Source: LMUY01 sp965199095
GTDB lineage: Bacteria > Pseudomonadota > Alphaproteobacteria > Acetobacterales > Acetobacteraceae
NCBI GenBank assembly: GCA_965199095.1
Contig: CBDAQM010000004.1
Span: 62,001 to 126,000, forward strand
Direction of reading: 5' to 3'
Length of the DNA stretch: 64,000 bases
Shown: in pieces, positions 44,393 through 60,501 of the stretch
Layout of the letters: each line of letters begins with the position of its first letter
Position numbering within the stretch: the stretch's first letter is position 1
The notes under the pieces: generated by a model
Seen by the model: only the letters and a program-made list of their open reading frames with translations
The model's database searches: none
What the model was told of the DNA's origin: nothing
Translations under genes and position numbers: made by a program

Positions 44393-45391
44393 TCAATCAT
44401 CCTCGGGCCGGATCACGTTCTGCGGGGTGTTGCCGAGCGCCGCGGCCATGGTTTCCGCCGATTTGATGCGGATGTCCCACTCGGCCTCCGGCGTCCAGAA
44501 CGCGGAATGCGGCGTCACGATCAGGCGGCCGTCCAGCGCCGGGTCGCGGTCGCGGTAGGCGCGCAGCAGCGACGGCAGAGGCTCGACCGGCGGCTCCACC
44601 GGCATCACGTCCAGCCCGGCGGCGGCGAGGTGGCCGGAGCGCAGCGCCGCCTCCAGCGCGTCGAAATCCATCGTCGGGCCGCGCGCCGTGTTCACCAGCA
44701 CCGCACCCGGCGGCATCATGGCGAATTGCGCGGCGCCCAGCATGCCGGCCGTGCTGCGCGTCAGCGGCACGTTGACGGACAGGATGTTGGATTGCACCAG
44801 CAGCGCCTCCAGCGTCGCGGCCCGCCCGATGCCCAGCGCCAATTCGCTTCCGTTGGGCAGGTTTGGATCGTAGAACACGACGCGGAAGCCCAGCGCCTTC
44901 GCCCGCAGCGCCACCGCCGTGCCGATGCGGCCCAGCCCGACGATGCCGAACACGCGGGTGCCGTAGCGGCGGATCGCCGGGTCGCGGATCACCAGCCAGT
45001 CGGCGGCGGGGCTGCGCTGCCGCTCGTGATGGTGGATCAGCCCGCGGCACAGCGCCACGGCCAGGGCGATGGCGTGGTCCGCCACCTCCGTGGTGCCGTA
45101 ATCGGGCACGTTGCACACCGTCACGCCGCGGCGGGCGGCGGCGGCACGGTCGATGCGGTCATAGCCCACGCCCATCCGCACCACGGCGCGCAGCTTCGGG
45201 AAGCGGGCGAAATCCGCCTCGCCCAACCAGTAGCGGAACAGCATCAGGCCGTCCGCCGCCAGGCAGTCCGCGTCCGACAGGTCGGCAACCGAGTCCACGT
45301 CGCGCATGATCACGGTGGTGCCGGGCCCGAAGATGCGGCGCTCCTCGGTGTCGTCGGGGTACATCCGCTCGGGGTAGATCACCGTCGTCAT
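44393..45391 (-). CDS. D-isomer-specific 2-hydroxyacid dehydrogenase
   Basis: The 332-residue enzyme has the NAD-binding GIVGLGRIGTAVA segment (about 152-164) and the catalytic set: Arg in VNTARGPTMD, Glu in the following GLDVMPVEPP, and His in TPHSAFWTPEA. It oxidises or reduces 2-keto/2-hydroxy acids. The ATG at 45391 is preferred because residues further upstream do not fit the fold. Its place next to sugar-acid genes suggests a role in pyruvate or keto-acid balance, not proven. Confidence 0.9.
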   Translation of the reverse strand: MTTVIYPERMYPDDTEERRIFGPGTTVIMRDVDSVADLSDADCLAADGLMLFRYWLGEADFARFPKLRAVVRMGVGYDRIDRAAAARRGVTVCNVPDYGTTEVADHAIALAVALCRGLIHHHERQRSPAADWLVIRDPAIRRYGTRVFGIVGLGRIGTAVALRAKALGFRVVFYDPNLPNGSELALGIGRAATLEALLVQSNILSVNVPLTRSTAGMLGAAQFAMMPPGAVLVNTARGPTMDFDALEAALRSGHLAAAGLDVMPVEPPVEPLPSLLRAYRDRDPALDGRLIVTPHSAFWTPEAEWDIRIKSAETMAAALGNTPQNVIRPEDD

Positions 45392-45475
45392 GGTCTGCGT
45401 CGTCCTCCGGTCGCTGGCGCGATCCTGATGATCTCGCCGCGCTGGCGCAACCCAGTGCGGGCACGGCAAAGCTTG

Positions 45476-45504
45476 TTGCAATTTATCACTTTTTCATCAA
45501 TAAT
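45476..45504 (+). promoter_or_regulatory. Sigma70-like promoter of the CTG-start small gene
   Basis: TTGCAA (45476-45481) and AATAAT (45499-45504) are 17 bases apart in an AT-rich patch that stands out from the GC-rich surroundings. The patch lies between the dehydrogenase gene and the small gene, which are divergent. Confidence 0.55.
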
Positions 45505-45542
45505 CAGACTCTGCGCCGGTCTAATCTCAAGAGGAGGCAAAG

Positions 45543-45848
45543 CTGCCTGCAGATCCAAGCCAGACGCTCGCGCCGCGGGAGCAGGCTCGGCTTGCCAACA
45601 TCCTCGCGCGCCTGGCCTCTCCCTACGAGGGGGAGCGGGCTGCCGCCGCCTTGTTGGCGACCGCCTTCATGGAAAAGCACAACCTGTCCTGGTCCGACCT
45701 GACCAAGCCGCTCTTCCGCGGCATGACGCAGGCCGCCCCCATGGATAAAACGGTGCGCGAGCGGCGGCACAATCCTGGGAGGGCTTGGGGCGGTTACTGC
45801 CGCCGGCACAAGCCCATGGCCGGCCCGCGCTTCACCTGCCTCGCCTGA
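45543..45848 (+). CDS. Small uncharacterised protein, probable CTG start
   Basis: A 101-residue reading begins at CTG 45543, five bases after a strong GAGGAGG ribosome-binding sequence (45531-45537). A stop codon (TAA 45522) closes the frame upstream and no ATG or GTG occurs before 45651, so CTG is the only start that fits the ribosome-binding site. The protein has a helical region LANILARLASPYEGERAAA then LLATAFMEKHNLSWSDL, reminiscent of DUF2786-like or phage-related small proteins, and an Arg-rich tail. It may be truncated. Function is unknown. Confidence 0.5.
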   Translation: MPADPSQTLAPREQARLANILARLASPYEGERAAAALLATAFMEKHNLSWSDLTKPLFRGMTQAAPMDKTVRERRHNPGRAWGGYCRRHKPMAGPRFTCLA

Positions 45849-46000
45849 CACACTCGCCATCGCTGGAAATTCCGCTGGACACGCGGCGACCGGGCCCTTA
45901 GAACGCGGCTCTCAATCTGGAACGCGGGAGGTTCTGGGCGCAGTCTCGCGCCCATGGAGCCGTTTGCACCGCGGTCCTTGGCGTTTGAAGGAGCCAGGGC

Positions 46001-46435
46001 GTGGCGAAGAAGGTCGTTGGCTACATAAAGTTGCAGATTCCCGCCGGGAAGGCGAACCCATCGCCGCCGGTCGGCCCGGCGCTCGGCCAACGCGGCCTGA
46101 ACATCATGCAGTTTTGCAAGGAGTTCAATGCCGTCACCCAGACGATGGAGCCGGGCATGCCGGTTCCCGTGGTGATCACCGCGTTCGGCGACCGCACCTT
46201 CACCTTCATCACGAAGACGCCTCCCAACACCTATTTTCTGAAGAAGGCGGCCGGGATCACCAAGGGGACCACGACGCCGGGTAAGGGCGCCATGGTCGGG
46301 CGGGTGACGATGACGCAGCTTCGCGAAATCGCCGAGACCAAGATGAAGGACATGAACGCCAACGATGTGGAGGCCGCGGTGCGCATGCTCACCGGCTCCG
46401 CCCGCTCGATGGGCCTCAGCGTGGTGGAGGGCTGA
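46001..46435 (+). CDS. rplK: 50S ribosomal protein L11
   Basis: This 144-residue protein binds the GTPase-associated 23S rRNA region. The start is GTG 46001, after a GAAGGAG ribosome-binding site. Conserved segments are PPVGPALGQRGLNIMQFCKEFN and SARSMGL at the end. It opens the rplK-rplA-rplJ-rplL-rpoB-rpoC operon. secE and nusG, usually just upstream, are not there. Confidence 0.98.
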   Translation: MAKKVVGYIKLQIPAGKANPSPPVGPALGQRGLNIMQFCKEFNAVTQTMEPGMPVPVVITAFGDRTFTFITKTPPNTYFLKKAAGITKGTTTPGKGAMVGRVTMTQLREIAETKMKDMNANDVEAAVRMLTGSARSMGLSVVEG

Positions 46436-46438
46436 GCG

Positions 46439-47131
46439 ATGGCACACGACAAGCGCCTGAACGCCGCCCGCGCCACCATCAACCGCGCAAAGCTGTATGC
46501 CTTGCCGGAGGCCATCGCGATCATCCGGGCCAACGCGAAGGCGAAATTCGACGAGACGGTCGAGTTCTCGATGAACCTCGGCATCGACCCGCGTCACGCC
46601 GACCAGATGGTCCGCGGCATGGTGTCGCTGCCGAACGGCACCGGCAAGGTGCTGCGCGTCGGCGTGTTCGCCCGCCCGGCGAAGGCGGCCGAGGCGCTGG
46701 AGGCCGGGGCCGACGTGGTGGGCGCGGACGATCTGGCCGAGAAGGTGCAGGCCGGGGACATCCAGTTCGACCGCTGCATCGCCACGCCGGACATGATGGC
46801 GCTGGTGGGACGGCTGGGTAAGATCCTGGGGCCGCGCGGGCTGATGCCGAACCCAAAGCTCGGCACCGTGACCATGAACGTGAAGGACGCTGTGCTCGCC
46901 GCGAAGTCCGGCCAGGTGGAGTTCCGGGCGGAGAAGGCCGGGATCATCCATGCCGGCGTCGGCAAGGCGAGCTTCGACGACGAGAAGCTGGTGCAGAACA
47001 TCCGCGCCCTGGTCGACGCTGTGCAGAAGGCGAAGCCGACGGGCGCCAAGGGCACCTACCTGCAGAAGGCGGCGCTATCCTCCACCATGGGGCCGGGCAT
47101 CCGCGTGGACGTGGCCACCCTGGCGAGCTGA
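46439..47131 (+). CDS. rplA: 50S ribosomal protein L1
   Basis: The 230-residue protein forms the L1 stalk of the large subunit and in other bacteria represses its own operon by binding the leader. Conserved parts are EFSMNLGIDPRHADQMVRG, GPRGLMPNPKLGTV and TYLQKAALSSTMGPG. It starts 3 bases after rplK. Confidence 0.98.
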   Translation: MAHDKRLNAARATINRAKLYALPEAIAIIRANAKAKFDETVEFSMNLGIDPRHADQMVRGMVSLPNGTGKVLRVGVFARPAKAAEALEAGADVVGADDLAEKVQAGDIQFDRCIATPDMMALVGRLGKILGPRGLMPNPKLGTVTMNVKDAVLAAKSGQVEFRAEKAGIIHAGVGKASFDDEKLVQNIRALVDAVQKAKPTGAKGTYLQKAALSSTMGPGIRVDVATLAS

Positions 47132-47407
47132 TGAAATTCGCCGGCTGCCCTTCTGGGGTCGCCGGTGGGCAGGCGGGGCTGTGGCCCTGCCGAACCTGTC
47201 CGAGAGTGCACGTACCCGCAAGGGATTAAGGGGCCTTGGCCCGCGCGCAGGAGACGGGAATGCCAGACCCCGATGCGTGATCGGATGATGGCGGTTCCGG
47301 CTGGATGGACAGGCGAACCGGGAATGCACGCCTGACACGGCGCATTCCCAGAGGGCAACCTGGTCCCACGCGGTCCAAACGCGCGGGGCCACCGACGGAG
47401 AGCGGTA
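47132..47407 (+). promoter_or_regulatory. rplJ leader region
   Basis: A 276-base gap between rplA and rplJ holds no gene. It contains GC-rich inverted segments, for example GCCGGCTGCC with GGCAGGCGG and GGTGGGCAGG with CCTGCC. The position matches the L10 leader, where the L10/L7-L12 complex and promoters or attenuators control rplJL in other bacteria. The fold has not been computed. Confidence 0.5.
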
Positions 47408-47950
47408 TTGGACCGTACGGAGAAGCGGGAGTTCGTCTCCTCCCTCGCCGATGTGTTCGCGAAGACGTCGATGGTGGTCGTCACCCAAAACAAGGGCATG
47501 ACGGTCGCTGAAGTGACGGTGTTGCGGACGCGGATGCGGGCGGCAGGGGCGACCTTCAGGGTCGCGAAGAACCGGCTGGCCACCCTCGCCTTGGATGGGA
47601 CCCGATTCGACGGCATCAAGCCCATGCTGAAGGGACCGACCGCGCTTGCGTGGGCGGTCGACCCGGTGGCAGTGGCTAAAGTGGCTGTCGAGTTCGCCAG
47701 GACCAACGAGAAGCTCGTGATCATCGGCGGCGCCCTTGGCACCCAAACGCTGAATGCGGATGGGATCAAGGCGTTGGCCGAATTGCCGAGCCTGGATGCG
47801 CTGCGCGGGAAGATCCTGGGGCTGCTTGCTGCCCCGGCGACCCGGATCGCGGGCGTGTTGCAGGCGCCGGGCGGGCAACTCGCACGGGTCCTTGGGGCCT
47901 ATGCCAAAAAGGACGGCGACGCGCCGCCCGAAGGCGCGGAGGCAGCCTGA
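47408..47950 (+). CDS. rplJ: 50S ribosomal protein L10
   Basis: This 180-residue protein anchors the L7/L12 dimers and translationally controls its own operon. Conserved segments are MVVVTQNKGMTVAEV, RVAKNRLA and the C-terminal helix that binds L7/L12 (AAPATRIAGVLQAPGGQLARVL). The start is TTG at 47408, preceded by a GGAG sequence at about 47398; the residues agree with the L10 N-terminus. Confidence 0.96.
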   Translation: MDRTEKREFVSSLADVFAKTSMVVVTQNKGMTVAEVTVLRTRMRAAGATFRVAKNRLATLALDGTRFDGIKPMLKGPTALAWAVDPVAVAKVAVEFARTNEKLVIIGGALGTQTLNADGIKALAELPSLDALRGKILGLLAAPATRIAGVLQAPGGQLARVLGAYAKKDGDAPPEGAEAA

Positions 47951-48037
47951 CACCTGTCGTCAACACGCATGCAGCCCACTGCATTGTCATTGGGCTTGCA
48001 TGGAACCGATCAAACCATCATTTAGGGACGTGATATA

Positions 48038-48421
48038 ATGGCTGACCTGACCAAGATCGTCGACGAGCTTTCCAGCCTGACCGTGCTGGAAGCCGCCGAG
48101 TTGAGCAAGCTGCTGGAAGAGAAGTGGGGTGTGTCCGCCGCCGCGCCGGTTGCGGCGGCTGCCCCGGCGGCAGGCGGTGGCGGCGCGGCCGCTGCCCCGG
48201 TGGAAGAGCAGACGGAGTTCACCGTCATCCTGACCAAGGCCGGTGAAAAGAAGATCAACGTGATTAAGGAAGTCCGTGCGATCACCGCGCTCGGCCTGAA
48301 GGAAGCCAAAGACCTCGTCGAAGGCGCGCCGAAGCCCGTGAAGGAAGGCGTGTCGAAGGATGAGGCTGCGAAGCTGAAGAAGCAACTCGAGGACCAGGGT
48401 GCGAGCGTCGAGATCAAGTAA
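48038..48421 (+). CDS. rplL: 50S ribosomal protein L7/L12
   Basis: The 127-residue stalk protein recruits translational GTPases. An N-terminal dimer domain (ADLTKIVDELSSLTVLEAAELSKLLEEKWGV), an Ala/Pro/Gly hinge (about 36-56) and the C-terminal domain with GEKKINVIKEVRAITALGLKEAKDLVEGAP are all visible. Confidence 0.98.
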   Translation: MADLTKIVDELSSLTVLEAAELSKLLEEKWGVSAAAPVAAAAPAAGGGGAAAAPVEEQTEFTVILTKAGEKKINVIKEVRAITALGLKEAKDLVEGAPKPVKEGVSKDEAAKLKKQLEDQGASVEIK

Positions 48422-48437
48422 CGCGCATCCCCTCTGC

Positions 48438-48455
48438 GCCGGGCGTCCGCCCGGC
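48438..48455 (+). terminator. Hairpin between rplL and rpoB
   Basis: GCCGGGC and GCCCGGC pair around a 4-base loop 17 bases after the rplL stop. No T-run follows. In other bacteria this gap holds an attenuator or an mRNA-processing hairpin that lowers rpoBC relative to rplJL; that role here is inferred. Confidence 0.45.
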
Positions 48456-48608
48456 AGATGAGGTCCTGATCTGGGGTGGGTGGGAATCGAAGGCGGTTCC
48501 CGCCCATCCTCCGTTTTCGGCCACGGCTCGGCCGCATCTACGACTGCCGGCGACACCCCGGCGACGATGGCACGCCGGGCGGTGTCCGGCCAAGAGGCAA
48601 GGATTGGC

Positions 48609-52778
<4,170 letters not shown>

Positions 52779-52780
52779 GG

Positions 52781-52888
52781 CGAGGGCTCTGCCCCTCGAC
52801 CCCGCCAGAGGACGGTCGTCCTCTGGACACCTGCGCACAGGTTTCCAAAGGACGACTGTCCTTTGGCGGGTCCAGGGCGGTGCCCTGG
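52781..52888. repeat. Five-hairpin palindromic element between rpoB and rpoC
   Basis: Five inverted repeats follow one another: CGAGGGC...GCCCCTCG (52781-52798), CCAGAGGAC/GTCCTCTGG (52805-52826), ACCTG/CAGGT (52829-52842), CCAAAGGAC/GTCCTTTGG (52845-52866) and CCAGGGC/GCCCTGG (52872-52888). An outer pairing GACCCCGCC with GGCGGGTC brackets the middle ones. It looks like a mosaic of a dispersed genome repeat. Confidence 0.85.
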
Positions 52889-52919
52889 GCTCACGGTTTT
52901 CCTCTTCTAGGAGGTCGAT

Positions 52920-57080
<4,161 letters not shown>

Positions 57081-57089
57081 GTCGTGAAC

Positions 57090-57109
57090 GGGGGAGCTTC
57101 GGCTCCCCC
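57090..57109 (+). terminator. Hairpin after rpoC
   Basis: GGGGGAGC and GCTCCCCC pair around a TTCG tetraloop, starting 10 bases after the rpoC stop. TTCG closes a very stable hairpin. A pyrimidine-rich stretch follows, but not a pure T-run. It probably ends or attenuates the rpoBC transcript before the toxin-antitoxin genes. Confidence 0.7.
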
Positions 57110-57238
57110 GCCCTCCTCCTTGCTCTCTCTGGAAGTCGGTTGGATGAGGGCATAACGATAGGCTTTTCACGGGGCGAAGACCCGCACGCGACCGTTTGCC
57201 ACCCGAGCGAGAATTTTGGGTCAGCCAGACGGTTGCGC

Positions 57239-57278
57239 TTGCCTGAACGGTTTTGGTTTTCCAATCTTTCCAAGATTG
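57239..57278 (+). promoter_or_regulatory. Promoter and operator of the toxin-antitoxin pair
   Basis: TTGCCT (57239-57244) and CAATCT (57262-57267) are 17 bases apart. The -10 box lies inside a perfect inverted repeat CAATCTT-TCC-AAGATTG (57262-57278), ending 24 bases before the antitoxin start. A dimeric antitoxin or toxin-antitoxin complex binding there would block the promoter. Confidence 0.5.
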
Positions 57279-57302
57279 CTACGGGACTCCGAGAGGACAA
57301 AC

Positions 57303-57497
57303 ATGGCCCAGTCGATTGAGATGACTGCGAACCCGTCACAACAGGAACAAGAGGCGCTACTTCGTCGACGGCTGGAGGAAAGCTGTCTGGACATCGAAGC
57401 AGGCCGGATTGTGCCGATGGACCCGGTTCTTGATCGACTCCGTGCGATGGCCGAAACCACAAGACAAAAGGCTGCTGGTTCAAATCGCATGAAGTGA
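57303..57497 (+). CDS. Antitoxin of a ParE-type toxin-antitoxin pair
   Basis: This 64-residue polar protein has Gln/Glu-rich helices (SQQEQEALLRRRLEESCLDIEAGR). Its small size, charge and place directly before the toxin gene mark it as antitoxin. I do not see a clear ribbon-helix-helix DNA-binding motif, so its class is uncertain. The stop overlaps the GTG of the toxin (GTGA), which ties their translation. GC content is lower than in the flanking polymerase and ribosomal genes. Confidence 0.75.
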   Translation: MAQSIEMTANPSQQEQEALLRRRLEESCLDIEAGRIVPMDPVLDRLRAMAETTRQKAAGSNRMK

Positions 57498-57799
57498 TTC
57501 CGCTATCGCTCGCTGCCGAAGCTGATCTTGATGAACTGGCGCGTTATTACGCAAGACATGGGCGAGACGCTGCCATTGACCGCCTCGTGGTGAACGTGCG
57601 GGCTGCGTGCGGCCGATACGAGCAGAGGCGAGGGTCGTTCTACGATGCGCCGCGACCTTACCCCGGTTTAGCCGATCTGGGCCTTCGCTGGACGAAAGAA
57701 GGTTCCTATTGGTTTGCCTTCAAAGTGACTGATTTTGGGCCGGTCGTCGCAGGCATCTTCCATGATACGGCTGACATTCCAAGCCGAGTGCCGCGTTAA
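57494..57799 (+). CDS. RelE/ParE family toxin
   Basis: The 101-residue protein reads from GTG 57494. The N-terminus (PLSLAAEADLDELARYYARHG) and the later LRWTKEGSYWFAFKV...VVAGIFHDTADIPSRV match ParE-family toxins, which poison DNA gyrase; RelE relatives instead cut mRNA. C-terminal HDTADIP is typical of the family. It is the second gene of the pair and the last gene before the str operon. Confidence 0.85.
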   Translation: MIPLSLAAEADLDELARYYARHGRDAAIDRLVVNVRAACGRYEQRRGSFYDAPRPYPGLADLGLRWTKEGSYWFAFKVTDFGPVVAGIFHDTADIPSRVPR

Positions 57800-58027
57800 C
57801 GGTCCCTCGCGCTTGACTCGCCACCGTCCGCCTCATACAACGCGCCCCTCAGCTAACCTACGGGCTCGCTGACAGTTAGCACCAACGTGTGCGGTACCGC
57901 GTTCCCATTGGGGATGCTAAGGCCGGATGCAGGATAGACACCGCGCGGGTGGGCTCGTCCCATGTCGTGCGGATTTTGGTTTGACGGTGGGCAAGGGCCT
58001 GCCGGTGGATGAGGAACGAGAGGCCGT
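57800..58027 (+). promoter_or_regulatory. Leader and promoter region of the str operon
   Basis: A 228-base gap precedes rpsL. A GCTAAC/GTTAGC inverted repeat (57852-57857 and 57875-57880) may end the toxin transcript. A purine-rich GAGGAACGAGAGG ribosome-binding stretch directly precedes the rpsL ATG. No convincing promoter could be picked out by eye. Confidence 0.4.
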
Positions 58028-58399
58028 ATGCCGACCATCAACCAGCTCATCGCGCACGGCCGCGAGCCGGCGCCGAAGCGCAACAAGGTCCCGGCGCTGC
58101 AGTCCTGCCCGCAGAAGCGCGGCGTCTGCACGCGCGTCTACACGACCACGCCGAAGAAGCCGAACTCCGCCCTGCGTAAGGTCGCCAAGGTGCGCCTGAC
58201 CAACGGGTTTGAGGTCGTGAGCTACATCCCCGGCGAAGGCCACAACCTGCAGGAGCACAGCGTCGTGCTGATCCGCGGCGGCCGCGTGAAGGACCTGCCC
58301 GGCGTGCGCTACCACATCCTGCGCGGCGTGCTGGACACCCAGGGCATCGCCAAGCGCCGGCAGCGCCGGTCGCTATACGGCGCCAAGCGGCCGAAGTGA
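58028..58399 (+). CDS. rpsL: 30S ribosomal protein S12
   Basis: This 123-residue decoding-centre protein has TTPKKPNSALRK with Lys43/Lys44, and GGRVKDLPGVRYH with Lys88 and Asp89. These are the wild-type residues for streptomycin sensitivity. It starts the str operon. Confidence 0.99.
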   Translation: MPTINQLIAHGREPAPKRNKVPALQSCPQKRGVCTRVYTTTPKKPNSALRKVAKVRLTNGFEVVSYIPGEGHNLQEHSVVLIRGGRVKDLPGVRYHILRGVLDTQGIAKRRQRRSLYGAKRPK

Positions 58400-58409
58400 G
58401 GGCAGGGCG

Positions 58410-58886
58410 ATGAGCAGACGCCGCCGTGCGGTCAAGCGCGACATCCTGCCGGACGCGAAGTTCGGCGACACGGTGATCACGCGCTTCATGAATGCCCTGA
58501 TGTACGACGGGAAGAAGTCGAACGCCGAAGGCATCGTCTACGGTGCGTTGGACGTGCTGAAGCGTCGCGGCGGCGCTGCTGCTGACCCGGTGCAGATGTT
58601 CCACACCGCGCTGGACAACGTGAAGCCGGCCGTGGAAGTGCGGTCCCGCCGGGTCGGCGGCGCCACCTACCAGGTGCCGGTCGAAGTCCGGACGGAGCGT
58701 CGGCAGGCCCTGGCGATTCGCTGGCTGATCGACTCGGCCCGCAAGCGCGGCGAGCACACGATGGAGGAGCGGCTCTCCAACGAGTTGAACGATGCCGTGA
58801 ACAACCGCGGCGCCGCGGTGAAAAAGCGTGAGGATACCCACCGGATGGCTGAGGCGAACAAGGCTTTCAGCCACTACCGCTGGTAG
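58410..58886 (+). CDS. rpsG: 30S ribosomal protein S7
   Basis: The 158-residue protein nucleates assembly of the small-subunit head. Conserved segments are SRRRRAVKRDILPD, VEVRSRRVGGATYQVPVEV and HRMAEANKAFSHYRW at the end. It follows rpsL after 10 bases. The next gene is tuf, not fusA. Confidence 0.99.
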   Translation: MSRRRRAVKRDILPDAKFGDTVITRFMNALMYDGKKSNAEGIVYGALDVLKRRGGAAADPVQMFHTALDNVKPAVEVRSRRVGGATYQVPVEVRTERRQALAIRWLIDSARKRGEHTMEERLSNELNDAVNNRGAAVKKREDTHRMAEANKAFSHYRW

Positions 58887-58958
58887 ACACCCTAACCACC
58901 CCAACTGGACCCACCCCTCATCTAGTTTGATCTTCGGGCGGGGCGACGGAGCAAGACG

Positions 58959-60149
58959 ATGGCCAAGGCGAAATTCGAGCGGAACAAGCCGCACTGCAAC
59001 ATCGGCACGATCGGCCATGTGGACCATGGCAAGACGTCGCTGACGGCTGCGATCACCAAGGTGCTGGCGAAGACAGGCGGTGCGACGTTCACCGCCTACG
59101 ACCAGATCGACAAGGCGCCAGAGGAGCGGGCGCGCGGCATCACGATCTCGACCGCGCATGTCGAGTATGAAACCGCCAACCGCCACTATGCTCACGTGGA
59201 TTGCCCCGGCCACGCCGACTACGTGAAGAACATGATCACCGGCGCCGCGCAGATGGACGGCGCGATCTTGGTCGTGTCCGCCGCCGACGGCCCGATGCCG
59301 CAGACGCGCGAGCATATCCTGCTGGCCCGCCAGGTCGGCGTGCCGGCGCTGGTCGTGTTCATGAACAAGGTCGACTTGGTGGACGACCCCGAGCTGATCG
59401 AGCTGGTGGAGATGGAGGTGCGCGAGCTGCTCTCCTCCTACCAGTTCCCCGGCGACGACATCCCCATCATCAAGGGGTCGGCCGTGATGGCGCTGAACGA
59501 CAAGAACCCGGAGCAGGGCGAGAACGCCGTGCTGGAGCTGATGGCGGCGGTCGACGCCTACATCCCGCAGCCGGAGCGCGCGATGGACCGCCCGTTCCTG
59601 ATGCCGGTGGAAGACGTGTTCTCCATCTCCGGCCGCGGCACGGTGGTGACCGGGCGCGTCGAGCGCGGCGTGGTGAACGTCGGCGACGAGGTCGAGATCG
59701 TCGGCTTGAAGGCCACGGTGAAGACGATCGTCACCGGCGTGGAGATGTTCCGCAAGCTGCTGGACCGTGGACAGGCGGGTGACAACATCGGTGCCCTGCT
59801 GCGCGGCACCAAGCGCGAGGATGTCGAGCGCGGCCAGGTCCTGGCCAAGCCCGGCTCGATCACGCCTCACACGCAGTTCAAGGCCGAGGCCTATATCCTC
59901 ACCAAGGAAGAGGGTGGCCGCCACACGCCGTTCTTCACCAACTACCGCCCGCAATTCTACTTCCGCACGACGGACGTCACGGGCGTGGTGAAGCTGCCGG
60001 AAGGCACTGAGATGGTGATGCCGGGGGACAACGTGTCGATGGACGTGGAGCTAATCGCGCCGATCGCCATGGATGACGGGCTGCGTTTCGCCATCCGCGA
60101 GGGTGGGCGGACCGTGGGCGCCGGCGTCGTCGCCAGCATCCAGAAGTAA
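58959..60149 (+). CDS. tuf: Elongation factor Tu
   Basis: The 396-residue GTPase brings aminoacyl-tRNA to the ribosome. G1 GHVDHGKT (19-26), DCPGH and NKVDLVD are intact, and domains 2 and 3 follow to the C-terminus. It begins 72 bases after rpsG, in the place where fusA would usually stand, and is followed by rpsJ. Confidence 0.99.
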   Translation: MAKAKFERNKPHCNIGTIGHVDHGKTSLTAAITKVLAKTGGATFTAYDQIDKAPEERARGITISTAHVEYETANRHYAHVDCPGHADYVKNMITGAAQMDGAILVVSAADGPMPQTREHILLARQVGVPALVVFMNKVDLVDDPELIELVEMEVRELLSSYQFPGDDIPIIKGSAVMALNDKNPEQGENAVLELMAAVDAYIPQPERAMDRPFLMPVEDVFSISGRGTVVTGRVERGVVNVGDEVEIVGLKATVKTIVTGVEMFRKLLDRGQAGDNIGALLRGTKREDVERGQVLAKPGSITPHTQFKAEAYILTKEEGGRHTPFFTNYRPQFYFRTTDVTGVVKLPEGTEMVMPGDNVSMDVELIAPIAMDDGLRFAIREGGRTVGAGVVASIQK

Positions 60150-60182
60150 GGCCCCGCCCGGGCCGCGAACTGAGAAGAAGTC

Positions 60183-60491
60183 ATGGATAGCCAGAACATC
60201 CGCATTCGCCTGAAGGCGTACGATCACCGCGTGCTGGACAACAGCACGCGGGAGATCGTGAACACGGCGAAACGCACGGGTGCCCGCGTTCGCGGCCCGA
60301 TTCCGTTGCCGACGCATATCGAGCGGTTCACCGTGAACCGGTCGCCCCACGTGGACAAGAAGAGCCGCGAGCAGTTCGAGATCCGGACGCATCGTCGCCT
60401 TTTGGACATCGTGGAGCCCACGCCGCAAACGGTGGACGCGCTGATGAAGCTCGACCTCGCCAGCGGCGTGGACGTCGAGATCAAGCTGTAG
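60183..60491 (+). CDS. rpsJ: 30S ribosomal protein S10
   Basis: The 102-residue protein shows IRIRLKAYDHRVLDNS and GPIPLPTHIERFTVNRSPHVDKKSREQFE. It is part of the small-subunit head and also partners NusB in antitermination. It is the first gene of the S10 operon, fused here in series with tuf. Confidence 0.99.
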   Translation: MDSQNIRIRLKAYDHRVLDNSTREIVNTAKRTGARVRGPIPLPTHIERFTVNRSPHVDKKSREQFEIRTHRRLLDIVEPTPQTVDALMKLDLASGVDVEIKL

Positions 60492-60501
60492 GGACGGGAC
60501 G

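Noticed and set aside
52781..52888. CRISPR array between rpoB and rpoC
   Set aside because: The units are different palindromes without unique spacers, and no cas gene is present.
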